DNA of 64,000 nucleotides. Source: Labilithrix sp. GTDB taxonomy: Bacteria > Myxococcota_A > Polyangia > Polyangiales > Polyangiaceae. Positions 7,548 through 15,600 of the stretch are shown one piece after another; positions within the stretch are counted from its first letter, which is position 1; every line of letters begins with the position of its first letter. A program made the translations under genes and the position numbers. A model generated the notes under the pieces. It was not told the DNA's origin. It did not search any database and saw only the letters and a program-made list of their open reading frames with translations. The stretch covers positions 1 through 64,000 of the forward strand of contig JAHBWC010000031.1 of assembly GCA_019637225.1 (NCBI GenBank), read 5' to 3'.

Positions 7548-8968
7548 CCGCGAGGCGAGCGCTCTCCCTCACGCTGGCTGCGATGGGGACGCTCGCGCTC
7601 GGGATCGCGCCGCGCGCGCTCGCACAGACCTCGCCCAAGGCTCCGGCGAAGCCGCCCGCGTCCGCGTCGGCGGCCGCGCCCGCTCCGCCGCCGCGGCCGG
7701 TGCACGCGAGCGCCATCGTCCGCGTCGCGATCGAGATCGCCGAGGGCCTCGGCGAGGTGCCGCCGGGCGCGCTCGTCGCCGTGTCGCCGCTCGTCTCCGA
7801 CGTGCCGGCTCCGAAGGGTGACGAGCTCGCGATCCGCCTCGCGACGCACATCGCCGGGCGCCTCGGCGTGGCCCAGGCGCACCCGCAGCCCGCGACGCTC
7901 GCGGCGGCGCGCGCGGTGTCGGGGCGCGCCGCGTCGCTCGTGTACGTCCAGCTCGAGATCGCGAAGGGCGAGCTCCGCGCGACGGCCGACCTCTACCCCG
8001 TCGTCTCGAACGGGTGGGAGCGCCTCCGAAACCCCGCCCCCGGACCGCGCGCGCACGCGTTCACCGGCGCCCCGCTCGACGCCGAGGTCCGCACGTTCCT
8101 CCAGCCGATCGTCCTCGAGCAAGCGAGCGTTCACAAGGCGAAGCACGACGAGGCGGACGTGCTCGCGATCGGGTGCGGCGACGTCGACTCCGACGGCGGC
8201 AACGAGATCGTCCTCGCCACGCGCACGCGCGTCGTGATCGGCAAGCTCCGCGGCGGCAAGCTCGCCGTCGTCCGTGCCACGCCGTGGAGCGAGCTCGCGT
8301 CGCGCGCGCCGGTCCCGATGCGCGAGCCGACCGCGAGCGTCGTCATCCCGCGCGGCCATCGCGGCGAGCTCCTCGTGGGGATGACCGATCGCGGCGCGGT
8401 CGCCGTCGACGCGTCGCTCGTCACGCGCCGGCAGCTCACGGGCCTGCCGATCCCCGGCGGCGACGGCGAGGCGTGCGCCGTGCCCAGCCCGGAGATCGCC
8501 GCGTTCGAGGGGAGCGGCGTCGCCTGCGCACCGCCCGCGAAGGGCGAGCCGGCGGCCGTGCTCCCGGTGCCCGCGGCGCGCTTCGACGCGATCGCGTCGC
8601 TCGACCTCGTCGGCAAGGACGGCGCCGTCGCGCAGATCGTCGCGGCGCGCGAGCCGACCGGGAAGATCCGACTCCGGCGGAGCGACGCGAGCGGGAAGTC
8701 GATCGAGGCGCCCATCGACGGCGCCGGCGCCGAGCTCGCGCTCGCGGACCTCGACCTCGACGGCACCCCGGAGATCGCCTTCAGCGGCGACTTCGCCGAG
8801 ACCGACGTGCTCGCGGTGTGGAGCTGGCGTCCGGGCAGCGGCCTCGTCCAGCGCCTCCGCTACCCGACGAAGGAGCCCGTCCGCGCGATCGCGGCCTGCC
8901 CGCCGGAGGAGAGGGGCTTGCCCGCGCTCGTCGCCGTCGTCGGCGGCGAGGTGTGGCTCGTGCGCTGA
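7544..8968 (+). CDS. Secreted VCBS/FG-GAP-like repeat protein
   Basis: 474 residues. The GTG start overlaps the stop of the PBP1A gene by 4 nt. There is an N-terminal signal peptide (ALSLTLAAMGTLALGIAPRALA, cut near QTS) and an Ala/Pro-rich linker. Two Asp-rich loops, CGDVDSDGGNEIVLA and ADLDLDGTPEIAFS, match the D-x-D-x-D-G calcium-binding loops of FG-GAP/VCBS blades, so part of it is probably a beta-propeller. The first 120 mature residues resemble a TolB- or LpoB-like alpha/beta region (inference). The tight coupling to a class A PBP suggests a periplasmic partner of wall synthesis, but nothing in the sequence proves it. Confidence 0.75.
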   Translation: MTARRALSLTLAAMGTLALGIAPRALAQTSPKAPAKPPASASAAAPAPPPRPVHASAIVRVAIEIAEGLGEVPPGALVAVSPLVSDVPAPKGDELAIRLATHIAGRLGVAQAHPQPATLAAARAVSGRAASLVYVQLEIAKGELRATADLYPVVSNGWERLRNPAPGPRAHAFTGAPLDAEVRTFLQPIVLEQASVHKAKHDEADVLAIGCGDVDSDGGNEIVLATRTRVVIGKLRGGKLAVVRATPWSELASRAPVPMREPTASVVIPRGHRGELLVGMTDRGAVAVDASLVTRRQLTGLPIPGGDGEACAVPSPEIAAFEGSGVACAPPAKGEPAAVLPVPAARFDAIASLDLVGKDGAVAQIVAAREPTGKIRLRRSDASGKSIEAPIDGAGAELALADLDLDGTPEIAFSGDFAETDVLAVWSWRPGSGLVQRLRYPTKEPVRAIAACPPEERGLPALVAVVGGEVWLVR

Positions 8969-10296
8969 TGAGACGCCGCGCCTTCCTCGCCGGCCTCGTC
9001 GCGGCCTCGGTCGCGCCGCGCGCCCTCGCCCGCGGGCGCGTGCCGGTCGGCGGACGCGTCGCGATGCGGGTGCCCTGGCCGGTGGGCGCGATCGATCCGC
9101 ATCGAATCGACGATCCGCTCGCGGCGATCTTCGGAGAGGCGCTCTTCGACACGCTCTACGCGCTCGCGCCCGACGGGCAGATCGTCCCATCGCTCGCCGA
9201 GGCGCAGCCCGAGCCCGACGGCGCGAACCTCCGCGTGAAGCTCCGCGCGGGCGTCCGCACCGCGAAGGAGCGGCCGTTCGGGACGAAGGACGCCGCGCAG
9301 TCGATCGCGCGCGCGCGCGCGTCGGGCGGGCGCGGGTGGCTCGCCGACATCCCCGCGCCGCGCGACGACGGCCGCGCGCTCGTGTTCGCCACGAAGGACG
9401 CGGCGCGGCTGACGCGCGCGCTCGCCTCGCCGATCGTCGCGATGGTCCCGAGCGGCTTCAGCCCGGACGCGCCCGACGGCACGGGGCCGTTCCGCTTCGG
9501 GATGCGCGACGGCGCGCTCCTCTTCACGAAGAACCGCTTCGCGGCGCGCGGCCCGGCGTTCCTCGACGAGATCGCCGTTCGCGCGGCGCCCAACGTCTCG
9601 GCGTCGCTGCTCGCGTTCGAGGGCGGCTCGGACGACGTCGGCTGGTTCGAGCGTGGTCTGCACGCGGTCCGCGCCGGCTCGAAGACGTTCGATCACGGAG
9701 CGGTGGGCTGGGTGGTCCTGTCGACGGGACGCGACGCCACCGCCTGGGACGGGCCGGGCGTCGCGCAGAGCGTCGCCGACGGTATCCCGTACTCGCGCCT
9801 GTCGAACCTCCACCTCGGCGCGGCGTGGCCGGAGACGCCGGTGCAGGGATGGGGCGGACCGCCGGTGGCGCTCATCGTGCGCGAGGACGCGCCGTGGATG
9901 GTCGACGTGGCCAACGCGATCGCGGCGACCATCACGCGGCCCGGACACGAGGTCACGGTCAAGCCCGTCTCCGGCGCCGACCTCGCGTCGCGGCGCGCGT
10001 CGCGCATGTTCGGGCTCGCGCTCGACGTCGTCCGCAACATCGGCAGCGGGAGCCTCGGCGCGCACGTCGCGATCGCGACGGCCGACAACCCGACCCGCGC
10101 GCAGGAGATCATGCAGCACCCGCCGAAGCTCGGCGACGTCGCGGTCCGCACGCTCACGCGCACCTTCCGCTCGGGCGTCATCGGCGAGGTCCGCGTCGTC
10201 GGCGGCCGCGTCCCGGACCTCGTCCTCGCCCCCTCGAACAACGGCTTCGGCTTCGACCTCGGCGCCTCGTACCGCAGCGTCGCCAAGAAGCCCTGA
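8968..10296 (+). CDS. Family 5 extracellular solute-binding protein (oligopeptide type), Tat-like signal
   Basis: 442 residues; ATG shares one base with the previous stop (TGATG). The N-terminus MRRRAFLAGL is a twin-arginine-type signal ending near ALARG. The body follows the SBP_bac_5 pattern: GEALFDTLYALAPDGQIVPSLAEA near the N-terminus and DGTGPFRFG further in. It is shorter than DppA or OppA (about 500-540 residues) and has no permease or ATPase gene beside it. It may bind wall-derived peptides, given the PBP1A gene in the same operon; that is inference. A DppBC-like permease pair lies 29 kb away at 39557-42252, but a link is unproven. Confidence 0.8.
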   Translation: MRRRAFLAGLVAASVAPRALARGRVPVGGRVAMRVPWPVGAIDPHRIDDPLAAIFGEALFDTLYALAPDGQIVPSLAEAQPEPDGANLRVKLRAGVRTAKERPFGTKDAAQSIARARASGGRGWLADIPAPRDDGRALVFATKDAARLTRALASPIVAMVPSGFSPDAPDGTGPFRFGMRDGALLFTKNRFAARGPAFLDEIAVRAAPNVSASLLAFEGGSDDVGWFERGLHAVRAGSKTFDHGAVGWVVLSTGRDATAWDGPGVAQSVADGIPYSRLSNLHLGAAWPETPVQGWGGPPVALIVREDAPWMVDVANAIAATITRPGHEVTVKPVSGADLASRRASRMFGLALDVVRNIGSGSLGAHVAIATADNPTRAQEIMQHPPKLGDVAVRTLTRTFRSGVIGEVRVVGGRVPDLVLAPSNNGFGFDLGASYRSVAKKP

Positions 10297-10353
10297 GCCG
10301 CGCGCGGGCGACTCCGAGTCGCGCAGGACAGCGCCCATGCTGGGCGCACAACG

Positions 10354-10385
10354 AAAAACGGAGTCGGGAAGCTCCCGACTCCGTT
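10354..10385 (-). terminator. Intrinsic terminator of rpmI-rplT
   Basis: A perfect 13-bp inverted repeat (10357-10369 with 10373-10385, 3-nt loop) is followed on the minus strand by a run of five T (AAAAA at 10354-10358 on the plus strand, partly within the stem). It starts about 30 nt beyond the rplT stop. It is the clearest terminator in the window. Confidence 0.92.
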
Positions 10386-10417
10386 CGTGGACGCTCGCGC
10401 GGAACGCGAGCGATTGG

Positions 10418-10765
10418 CTAGCGCTTGGCGGAGGCGACGACCTTCGAGAAGGCCGCGGCGTCGACGATCGCGAGCTCGCTCAGGATCTTGCGGTCGAGGC
10501 CGATGTTCGCGCCCTTGAGGCCGTGCATCAGGCGCGAGTACGACGTGCCGTTCGTGCGCGCGGCGGCGTTGATGCGCGTGATCCAGAGGCGGCGGAAGTC
10601 GCGCTTCTTGCGGCGGCGGTGGGCGTAGGCGTAGACCCACGCCTTCATCACCACCTCTTTCGCGTACGCGAAGAGGCGCGAGCGGGCGCTGTGATAGCCC
10701 GAGGCGTGCTTCAGGATGCGGTTCTTGCGGCGGCGAGCTTTGAATCCACGTTTTGCGCGGGGCAT
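10418..10765 (-). CDS. rplT: 50S ribosomal protein L20
   Basis: 115 residues, the usual L20 length, beginning MPRAKRGFKARRRKNRILK and containing the conserved RLWITRINAAAR. L20 binds 23S rRNA early in 50S assembly and in other bacteria represses its own operon. The gene follows rpmI after about 50 nt and ends just before the terminator at 10354-10385. Identification is unambiguous. Confidence 0.99.
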   Translation of the reverse strand: MPRAKRGFKARRRKNRILKHASGYHSARSRLFAYAKEVVMKAWVYAYAHRRRKKRDFRRLWITRINAAARTNGTSYSRLMHGLKGANIGLDRKILSELAIVDAAAFSKVVASAKR

Positions 10766-10817
10766 GGTCGGTTCCCTTTCGAATCAGTTCAGATGAGCGG
10801 CGGCGAAGGGCGGCGGC

Positions 10818-11015
10818 TCAGTCGTAGGGGAGGAGACGCTTGATCTTCTTCTCGAGCGTCTTCGGGACCATGTCGTTGTTGCGCAGGCGGCGGAGGCGCT
10901 TGCGGCTCTTGTTGATGAGGCCGTGGTTGCCGCCCGCCTTGGGACGGCGAACGCGGCCCGACCCGCTCACCTTGAACCGCTTTGCCGCGGTCTTGTTTGT
11001 CTTCATCTTCGGCAT
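10818..11015 (-). CDS. rpmI: 50S ribosomal protein L35
   Basis: 65 residues starting MPKMKTNKTAAKRFKVSGSG, the typical L35 opening, and ending KKIKRLLPYD. The longer in-frame reading from 11153 is rejected: the family starts at 11015, there is an AGAAAGAGG ribosome site just upstream, and the promoter at 11125-11153 would fall inside the longer reading. It is co-transcribed with rplT. infC, the usual upstream neighbour, is absent here. Confidence 0.98.
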   Translation of the reverse strand: MPKMKTNKTAAKRFKVSGSGRVRRPKAGGNHGLINKSRKRLRRLRNNDMVPKTLEKKIKRLLPYD

Positions 11016-11124
11016 GACGCGCCTCTTTCTACCGCTCCCCTGGGCCGCTCGCCTGTCCTGGTTTCCCTGGAAAGCCGAGCTGTTGTGGGACTTGTCGCCT
11101 GGGGGATGCGAAACGGGGAGGCGG
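11016..11124 (-). other. Leader of the rpmI-rplT mRNA
   Basis: About 100 nt lie between the predicted start site and ATG 11015. The leader has an imperfect short hairpin (GGCTTTCCAGGGAAACC on the minus strand, about 11067-11083) and the ribosome site. In other phyla L20 represses by binding a leader that mimics 23S rRNA. Whether this leader does so cannot be told by eye. Confidence 0.35.
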
Positions 11125-11153
11125 GTTATGGCGAATTGTCCTGTCATTGTCAA
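11125..11153 (-). promoter_or_regulatory. Sigma-70 promoter of rpmI-rplT
   Basis: On the minus strand TTGACA (11153-11148), a perfect -35, is followed by exactly 17 nt and CATAAC (11130-11125), a four-of-six -10. This is the best promoter in the window. It shows that rpmI-rplT is transcribed independently of infC. Confidence 0.8.
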
Positions 11154-11316
11154 GACGGGCTCGCGGAACCCCTAGGGATCCTGCCCGCTTTGGAGGACCG
11201 CCCAAAGCGCGCCGGCGGGCCCTCGGCACACGAATCGACGCGGTTCGCGTCTTCGGCAAAGCTTGGGTTCCCAGAACGGCCGGGTCGCGAGTTAACCGGG
11301 AAACAGACCGAAGCCC
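11154..11316. other. Divergent intergenic region, remainder
   Basis: Together with the leader and promoter this makes a 301-bp gap between rpmI and the caspase gene. This part must drive the rightward caspase operon. I found no convincing -35/-10 pair; gagttaacc at about 11289 is the only AT-rich patch near the start. Confidence 0.4.
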
Positions 11317-13170
11317 ATGACTTCCTTCCTCCCCTACCCGTTCCCTTCGAGGGCCGCGGCCTCCACGGCCCTGGGCGCGCTCCTCTTCTTCCTCTCACCG
11401 AGCGGCGGGGTTCGCGACGCCGCAGGCGCGCAGCCCGACTCCCCCGCCCCGGCGCCCGCGTCGGCGCCGCCCGCCCCACCGCCGCCGGTGCCGGCGAGCG
11501 TCCCGCATCCCCACGCCTACGGGATCCTCGTCGGCTCCAACGCCGGCGGCGCCGGCCAGGCCACCCTCCGGTACGCCGAGGACGACGCGCGGCGAATGGG
11601 AGCGGTCCTGAAGGAGCTCGGTCGCTACGGCACCACCGACATGCGCGTGCTCGTGCGGCCCGACGGCGCGCGCGTCCTCGCGACGATCGACGAGGTCGCG
11701 GCCAAGCTCCGCGCGCACCAGGCGAAGGGCGAGCAGGCCGTGCTCGTCTTTTATTACTCGGGGCACGCCCGCGCGAACGCGTTCAGCCTCGGGAGCGACG
11801 AGCTGTCGATCGCCACGCTCCGCGAAAAACTGCGCCAGGTGCCGAGCACGCTCACGCTCGTCGTGCTCGACGCGTGTCAGTCGGGCCAGTTCGCGCGCAC
11901 GAAGGGCGCCGAGCCCGCGGCGGACTTCTCGTTCAACTCGGTCTCGCGCCTCACGACGAAGGGCATCGCCGTCATGGCGTCGAGCTCGGCGGAGGAGCTC
12001 TCGCAGGAGTCCGACGAGCTCCACTCGAGCTACTTCACGCACCACCTCATCGTCGCGCTCCGCGGCGCCGCCGACGCCGACGGCGACGGGCGCGTCTCGC
12101 TCGACGAGGCGTACCGCTACGCCTACCGGCGCACGCTCGTGTCGACCTCGCAGACGCAGGTCGGCGGACAGCACGTCACGCTCGAGACGGACCTCGCCGG
12201 TCAGGGCGACGTCCCGGTCACGTACCCCGTCGACGCGCGCTCGCAGCTCGAGCTCCCCGCCGCGCTCGACGGCCGCGTCCTCGTCCAGCACAAGCCGAGC
12301 GGCAACGTCGTCGCCGAGGTGCAGAAGGCGCCCGGCAGCGCGGTCAAGCTCGCGTTCGCCGCCGGCTCGTACAAGGCGCTCGTGCGGTCGGCCTCCGGCG
12401 GCTCGGCCCGCGTGCTCGAGTGCTCGCTCACGCTCGTCGACACGCGCCCCACCGCGCTCGATCTGGGCGCCTGCGCGCCGGTGAAGCTCGCCGGCGTCGC
12501 GAAGGGCGAAACGCCGCCCGAGCGTGACCAGCCGTCCGACGACGACGCCCGCGGCAAGGCCGCGGCGGCCCCCTGGCAGATCGAGAGCGGCCTCGGCGTG
12601 CTCTGGCGGCAGGAGGACGCGTTCACCGCGCGCCTCAACGAGTTCGGCTACCGCTACAAGGAGCCGTTCCTCTCGATGAAGGCCCCGCGCTGGCGCTTCC
12701 ACGCCGGCGCGTCCAAGGGGATCCTCCCGCACGTCTCCGTCGGCGCCTACGTCCACACGCTCGGCGGCGATCGCTACGAGCGCACGCTCAGCGACAGCGA
12801 CGACTGGTTCTCCTGGGACACCTACGGCGTCTCCGGGTTCATCCGCGCGTCGACCGTCCCGATCGGGCGCATGTCCCCGCGCTCGTCGTTCATCGAGCTC
12901 TACGCCCAGGGAGCGATCGGCCTCTCGCTCGGCGTGACCACGCTCAGCACCGGCTCGAGCCGGGCGCCGGCGCGCGAAGAGAGCACCGACACGCACTGGG
13001 GCTGGGTGCTCGGCGGTCACGCCGGCGCGGCGTTCGCGACCCGCGGCCCCGTCATCTTCTTTCTCCAGGGTGGCTACGAGTACGCCCCGACGATCTCGAA
13101 CCTCGTCGGCGACGTCCACAACAGCGGAGGCCCCTCCGCGCAGATCGGCGCCCGCCTTCGCTTCGAGTGA
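11317..13170 (+). CDS. Caspase-family (peptidase C14) protein with C-terminal barrel-like domain
   Basis: 617 residues. An N-terminal hydrophobic signal and a Pro/Ala linker precede a caspase-hemoglobinase domain (about 63-300). The dyad is His150 in VFYYSGHA and Cys187 in VVLDACQSG. An Asp-rich loop DADGDGRVSLDEA (253-265) is common in bacterial C14 proteins. Residues 300-400 are a beta-rich linker. The last 200 residues (from PWQIESGLGVLW) alternate hydrophobic and polar strands with Gly and aromatic residues, as in outer-membrane barrels (inference). The protease is thus predicted to be exported and perhaps tethered to the outer membrane. It leads an operon with a lipoprotein, an ECF sigma factor and an anti-sigma factor, spaced by 5, 4 and -4 nt. 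Confidence 0.85.
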   Translation: MTSFLPYPFPSRAAASTALGALLFFLSPSGGVRDAAGAQPDSPAPAPASAPPAPPPPVPASVPHPHAYGILVGSNAGGAGQATLRYAEDDARRMGAVLKELGRYGTTDMRVLVRPDGARVLATIDEVAAKLRAHQAKGEQAVLVFYYSGHARANAFSLGSDELSIATLREKLRQVPSTLTLVVLDACQSGQFARTKGAEPAADFSFNSVSRLTTKGIAVMASSSAEELSQESDELHSSYFTHHLIVALRGAADADGDGRVSLDEAYRYAYRRTLVSTSQTQVGGQHVTLETDLAGQGDVPVTYPVDARSQLELPAALDGRVLVQHKPSGNVVAEVQKAPGSAVKLAFAAGSYKALVRSASGGSARVLECSLTLVDTRPTALDLGACAPVKLAGVAKGETPPERDQPSDDDARGKAAAAPWQIESGLGVLWRQEDAFTARLNEFGYRYKEPFLSMKAPRWRFHAGASKGILPHVSVGAYVHTLGGDRYERTLSDSDDWFSWDTYGVSGFIRASTVPIGRMSPRSSFIELYAQGAIGLSLGVTTLSTGSSRAPAREESTDTHWGWVLGGHAGAAFATRGPVIFFLQGGYEYAPTISNLVGDVHNSGGPSAQIGARLRFE

Positions 13171-13175
13171 CCATC

Positions 13176-14132
13176 ATGAAGACCATCCGCCTCTCCGCCG
13201 TCATCGCCGTGCTCGCCACCCTCGTGACCGGAGTCCTCGTCGCCGGCTGCGACGACGACCTCCTCGACGACGCCACATTCCGGCTCTGGTGCGGCGAGTC
13301 GCTCTGCTCGTGGCAGCTCGACACCGGACGCGTCCGCCAGGCGCCGACGTGGCACAAGAACGACCACGGCGTCGAGCTCGTCGACACGCCGACGGTGATC
13401 TCGCAGGACTTGAAGAAGGCCGCGCGATGCCTCGTCTTCTCGACGATCGCCGACGTCGCGCCGAGCGCGCAGGTCACGGTCGGCATCGACTTCACCGGCG
13501 ACGGCGTCGCCGACTACGAAGAGCGCGTCGCGGCGACCGGCTTCCGCGAGGTGAAGACGCAGGTGACCGCGCCGCGGACGAACCACCTCCCGCGCATCTT
13601 CATCTCCAAGACGGGCACCGGCCGCGCGGTCCTCGCGCAGATGCGCCTGCGCGTCGGCGACGACTGCAGCGCGCCGCCGCTCGAGCTCCGCGACCGAGCG
13701 CTCGGCGACGCCTGCACCCTGGGCACTTCGGGCGAGTGCGCCTCCGGCGTCTGCTGCGAGGGCGTCTGCGCCGAGTGTTGCGTCGCCCCGCAGGCGTTCG
13801 ACGTCGGGCAGGACGGCGGCGTCGCGACGCCGCCCGAGGTGCGCTGCGCCGGAGACGCGACGTGCGAGCGCCGCCCCGCGAGCGACACGGCGTTTCTGTT
13901 CTCGGTGATCCCGCTGCAGTGCGATCCCGGAAAGAAAGTTCGCCCGGCCGGCGCGCTGTGCCTCGCCGACGACGACTGCGCCAGCGACGTGTGCGAGGGC
14001 GCGACCGCCGAGGCGTTCGACCCCCTCGCGCCGCAGGTCGACGGTGGATCTCCTCCCTGCCCCGCCGACTTCCCCGACGCCGGTGGTGAAGGCTGCGCCT
14101 TCGCGCGCGTGACCGGCGGACGTTGCCGCTGA
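13176..14132 (+). CDS. Cysteine-rich lipoprotein
   Basis: 318 residues. The signal peptide ends in LVAGC (lipidated Cys25). Residues 30-160 are a mixed alpha/beta region with an Asp-rich loop DFTGDGVADYEE that resembles a calcium-binding FG-GAP or thrombospondin-3 loop. The C-terminal third has many closely spaced cysteines (CASGVCCEGVCAECC), as in the Cys-rich modules common in myxobacterial surface proteins. It sits between the caspase gene and the sigma factor. ATG 13176 was chosen for the classical MKTIR start; GTG 13167, overlapping the previous stop, is the alternative. Confidence 0.75.
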   Translation: MKTIRLSAVIAVLATLVTGVLVAGCDDDLLDDATFRLWCGESLCSWQLDTGRVRQAPTWHKNDHGVELVDTPTVISQDLKKAARCLVFSTIADVAPSAQVTVGIDFTGDGVADYEERVAATGFREVKTQVTAPRTNHLPRIFISKTGTGRAVLAQMRLRVGDDCSAPPLELRDRALGDACTLGTSGECASGVCCEGVCAECCVAPQAFDVGQDGGVATPPEVRCAGDATCERRPASDTAFLFSVIPLQCDPGKKVRPAGALCLADDDCASDVCEGATAEAFDPLAPQVDGGSPPCPADFPDAGGEGCAFARVTGGRCR

Positions 14133-14136
14133 TGCC

Positions 14137-14673
14137 ATGGCCCCTCTCGCCTCGGATGCCTACGCGCGCCACGGCCGCGCGCTCCTCCGCAAGGCGGAGC
14201 GAATGCTGCAGAGCCGCGCCGACGCGCAGGACGTCGTCCACGCCCTCTTCGCCGATCTCCTCCAGCGCGCGCCCGGCGACGTGGATCACGCCGACCCCTT
14301 CGAGCTCCCTTACCTGTACCGCGCGATCACCAACCGCTGCCTGACCCTCCTCCGCGACGAGAAGAACCGCGCGCGGATCCTCGAAGGTCACGACGACGCG
14401 CTCCGTGGCCCTGTCCGAACCCGCTGCGACGAACGAACGATCGACATGGACCTCCTCCTGAAGCTCACCCGCACGCTCGACGAGCCCACGCTCGAGGTCG
14501 TGGTGTGCCGCTTCTTCGACGACATGACACAAGAGGAGATCGCCGGCTTCCTCGGCATCAGCCGCAAGACCGTCGGCCGGAAGCTCGACGACGTCCGCGA
14601 GGCGGTCGCTCGGCTCTCGGCCGCTCCGTCGGACGGACCGGCGCGCGAGACCGAAGGCGGGAGGCGGCCATGA
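14137..14673 (+). CDS. ECF-type RNA polymerase sigma factor
   Basis: 178 residues. Region 2 shows ADAQDVVHALFADLLQR and the helix around LYRAITNRCLTLLRDEK. Region 4 shows MTQEEIAGFLGISRKTVGRKLDDVR, a helix-turn-helix for -35 recognition. It directs RNA polymerase to a specific promoter set. It starts 4 nt after the lipoprotein stop and overlaps the anti-sigma gene by ATGA, so the pair is translationally coupled. The operon also holds a caspase-like protein, suggesting that sigma activity and surface proteolysis belong to one response (inference). Confidence 0.93.
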   Translation: MAPLASDAYARHGRALLRKAERMLQSRADAQDVVHALFADLLQRAPGDVDHADPFELPYLYRAITNRCLTLLRDEKNRARILEGHDDALRGPVRTRCDERTIDMDLLLKLTRTLDEPTLEVVVCRFFDDMTQEEIAGFLGISRKTVGRKLDDVREAVARLSAAPSDGPARETEGGRRP

Positions 14674-15377
14674 GCACGTGCTCGACGCCGCTCTCGTGGC
14701 TCGTCCTCGAGCGCCATCACGCCGACGATCTGCCGCCGGCGGAGCGCGCGGCGGTGACGGCGCACCTCGACGCGTGCGGCGAGTGCGCGGAGCTCCTCGC
14801 GACGATCGCCCGAGACGACGCGCGCCCGCTCCCTCCTCTGGACCTGCCGGCGCGCGAAGCGCCTCTCGCCGTCGTCCGCCGAGGCGCCTGGGCGGCTGCG
14901 AGGAAGCGCGCGCCTCTGATCGTGAGCGGCCTCGCGCTCGCCGCGCTCGTCACGCTCGCGATCGGACGGCGCCCCGAGGTCCCGAGCGACGACGGCGCGC
15001 ACGTTCGAATGAAAGGGACCGACGTGGCCTTCGCGCTCGTCCGCGAGGACGAGGGGCTCATCGCGGAGGCCGGCGGCCCGTACCGCGACGGCGAGCGCTT
15101 CAAGGCGCTCGTCACGTGTCCGCCGGGCATGCAGGCGAGCTTCGACGTCGCCGTGTTCGAGGGGAGCGACGTCGCCTTCCCGCTCGAGCCGGCCACCGGC
15201 GTCGCCTGCGGAAACACCGTCGCGCTCCCCGGCGCGTTCCGCGTGACGGGCCGGGCGCCGATGACCGTCTGCCTGGTCTGGCAGGTCGACGGCACCGTCG
15301 ACCGCGGTCAGGTCGAGCGCACGCCCCCGAACCTCCTCTCGAACGCCCGGTGCAAGACGCTCGAGCCGGCGCCGTGA
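14670..15377 (+). CDS. Zinc-finger anti-sigma factor with periplasmic domain
   Basis: 235 residues. The N-terminal HLDACGEC (H32, C36, C39) is the HxxxCxxC zinc motif of ZAS-type anti-sigma factors. A membrane segment lies at about 82-98. The periplasmic part (100-235), with three cysteines after residue 130, resembles a beta-rich sensory domain, perhaps DUF4384-like (inference). It should hold the upstream sigma factor at the membrane until a signal from outside is sensed. ATG 14670 overlaps the sigma stop. Confidence 0.85.
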   Translation: MSTCSTPLSWLVLERHHADDLPPAERAAVTAHLDACGECAELLATIARDDARPLPPLDLPAREAPLAVVRRGAWAAARKRAPLIVSGLALAALVTLAIGRRPEVPSDDGAHVRMKGTDVAFALVREDEGLIAEAGGPYRDGERFKALVTCPPGMQASFDVAVFEGSDVAFPLEPATGVACGNTVALPGAFRVTGRAPMTVCLVWQVDGTVDRGQVERTPPNLLSNARCKTLEPAP

Positions 15378-15547
15378 TCCGTGCGGCGCCTGCGTCCCGT
15401 CGGACGGACGCAGGAGCGTCCGTTCTCGCGGCACAATTTCGACGACGCCGGCCGCATGCGCGCGTGTGAACCACACGATCCCACGCCAGCGCTCGGCGAG
15501 CCGCGGCGCCCCACTCGAAGAACGCACGGACGCGCGCCGAGAGCACG

Positions 15548-15553
15548 TATAGT
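15548..15553 (+). promoter_or_regulatory. -10-like TATAGT before the TPR/PEGA gene
   Basis: TATAGT matches five of six bases of the -10 consensus and lies 47 nt before ATG 15601, giving a leader of about 40 nt with a strong ribosome site (GGGAGGAG). No clear -35 is seen. Confidence 0.4.
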
Positions 15554-15600
15554 GATCGAGCTGGATGGGCCCTTTCGTTGGGCTCATCGGGAGGAGTGGG

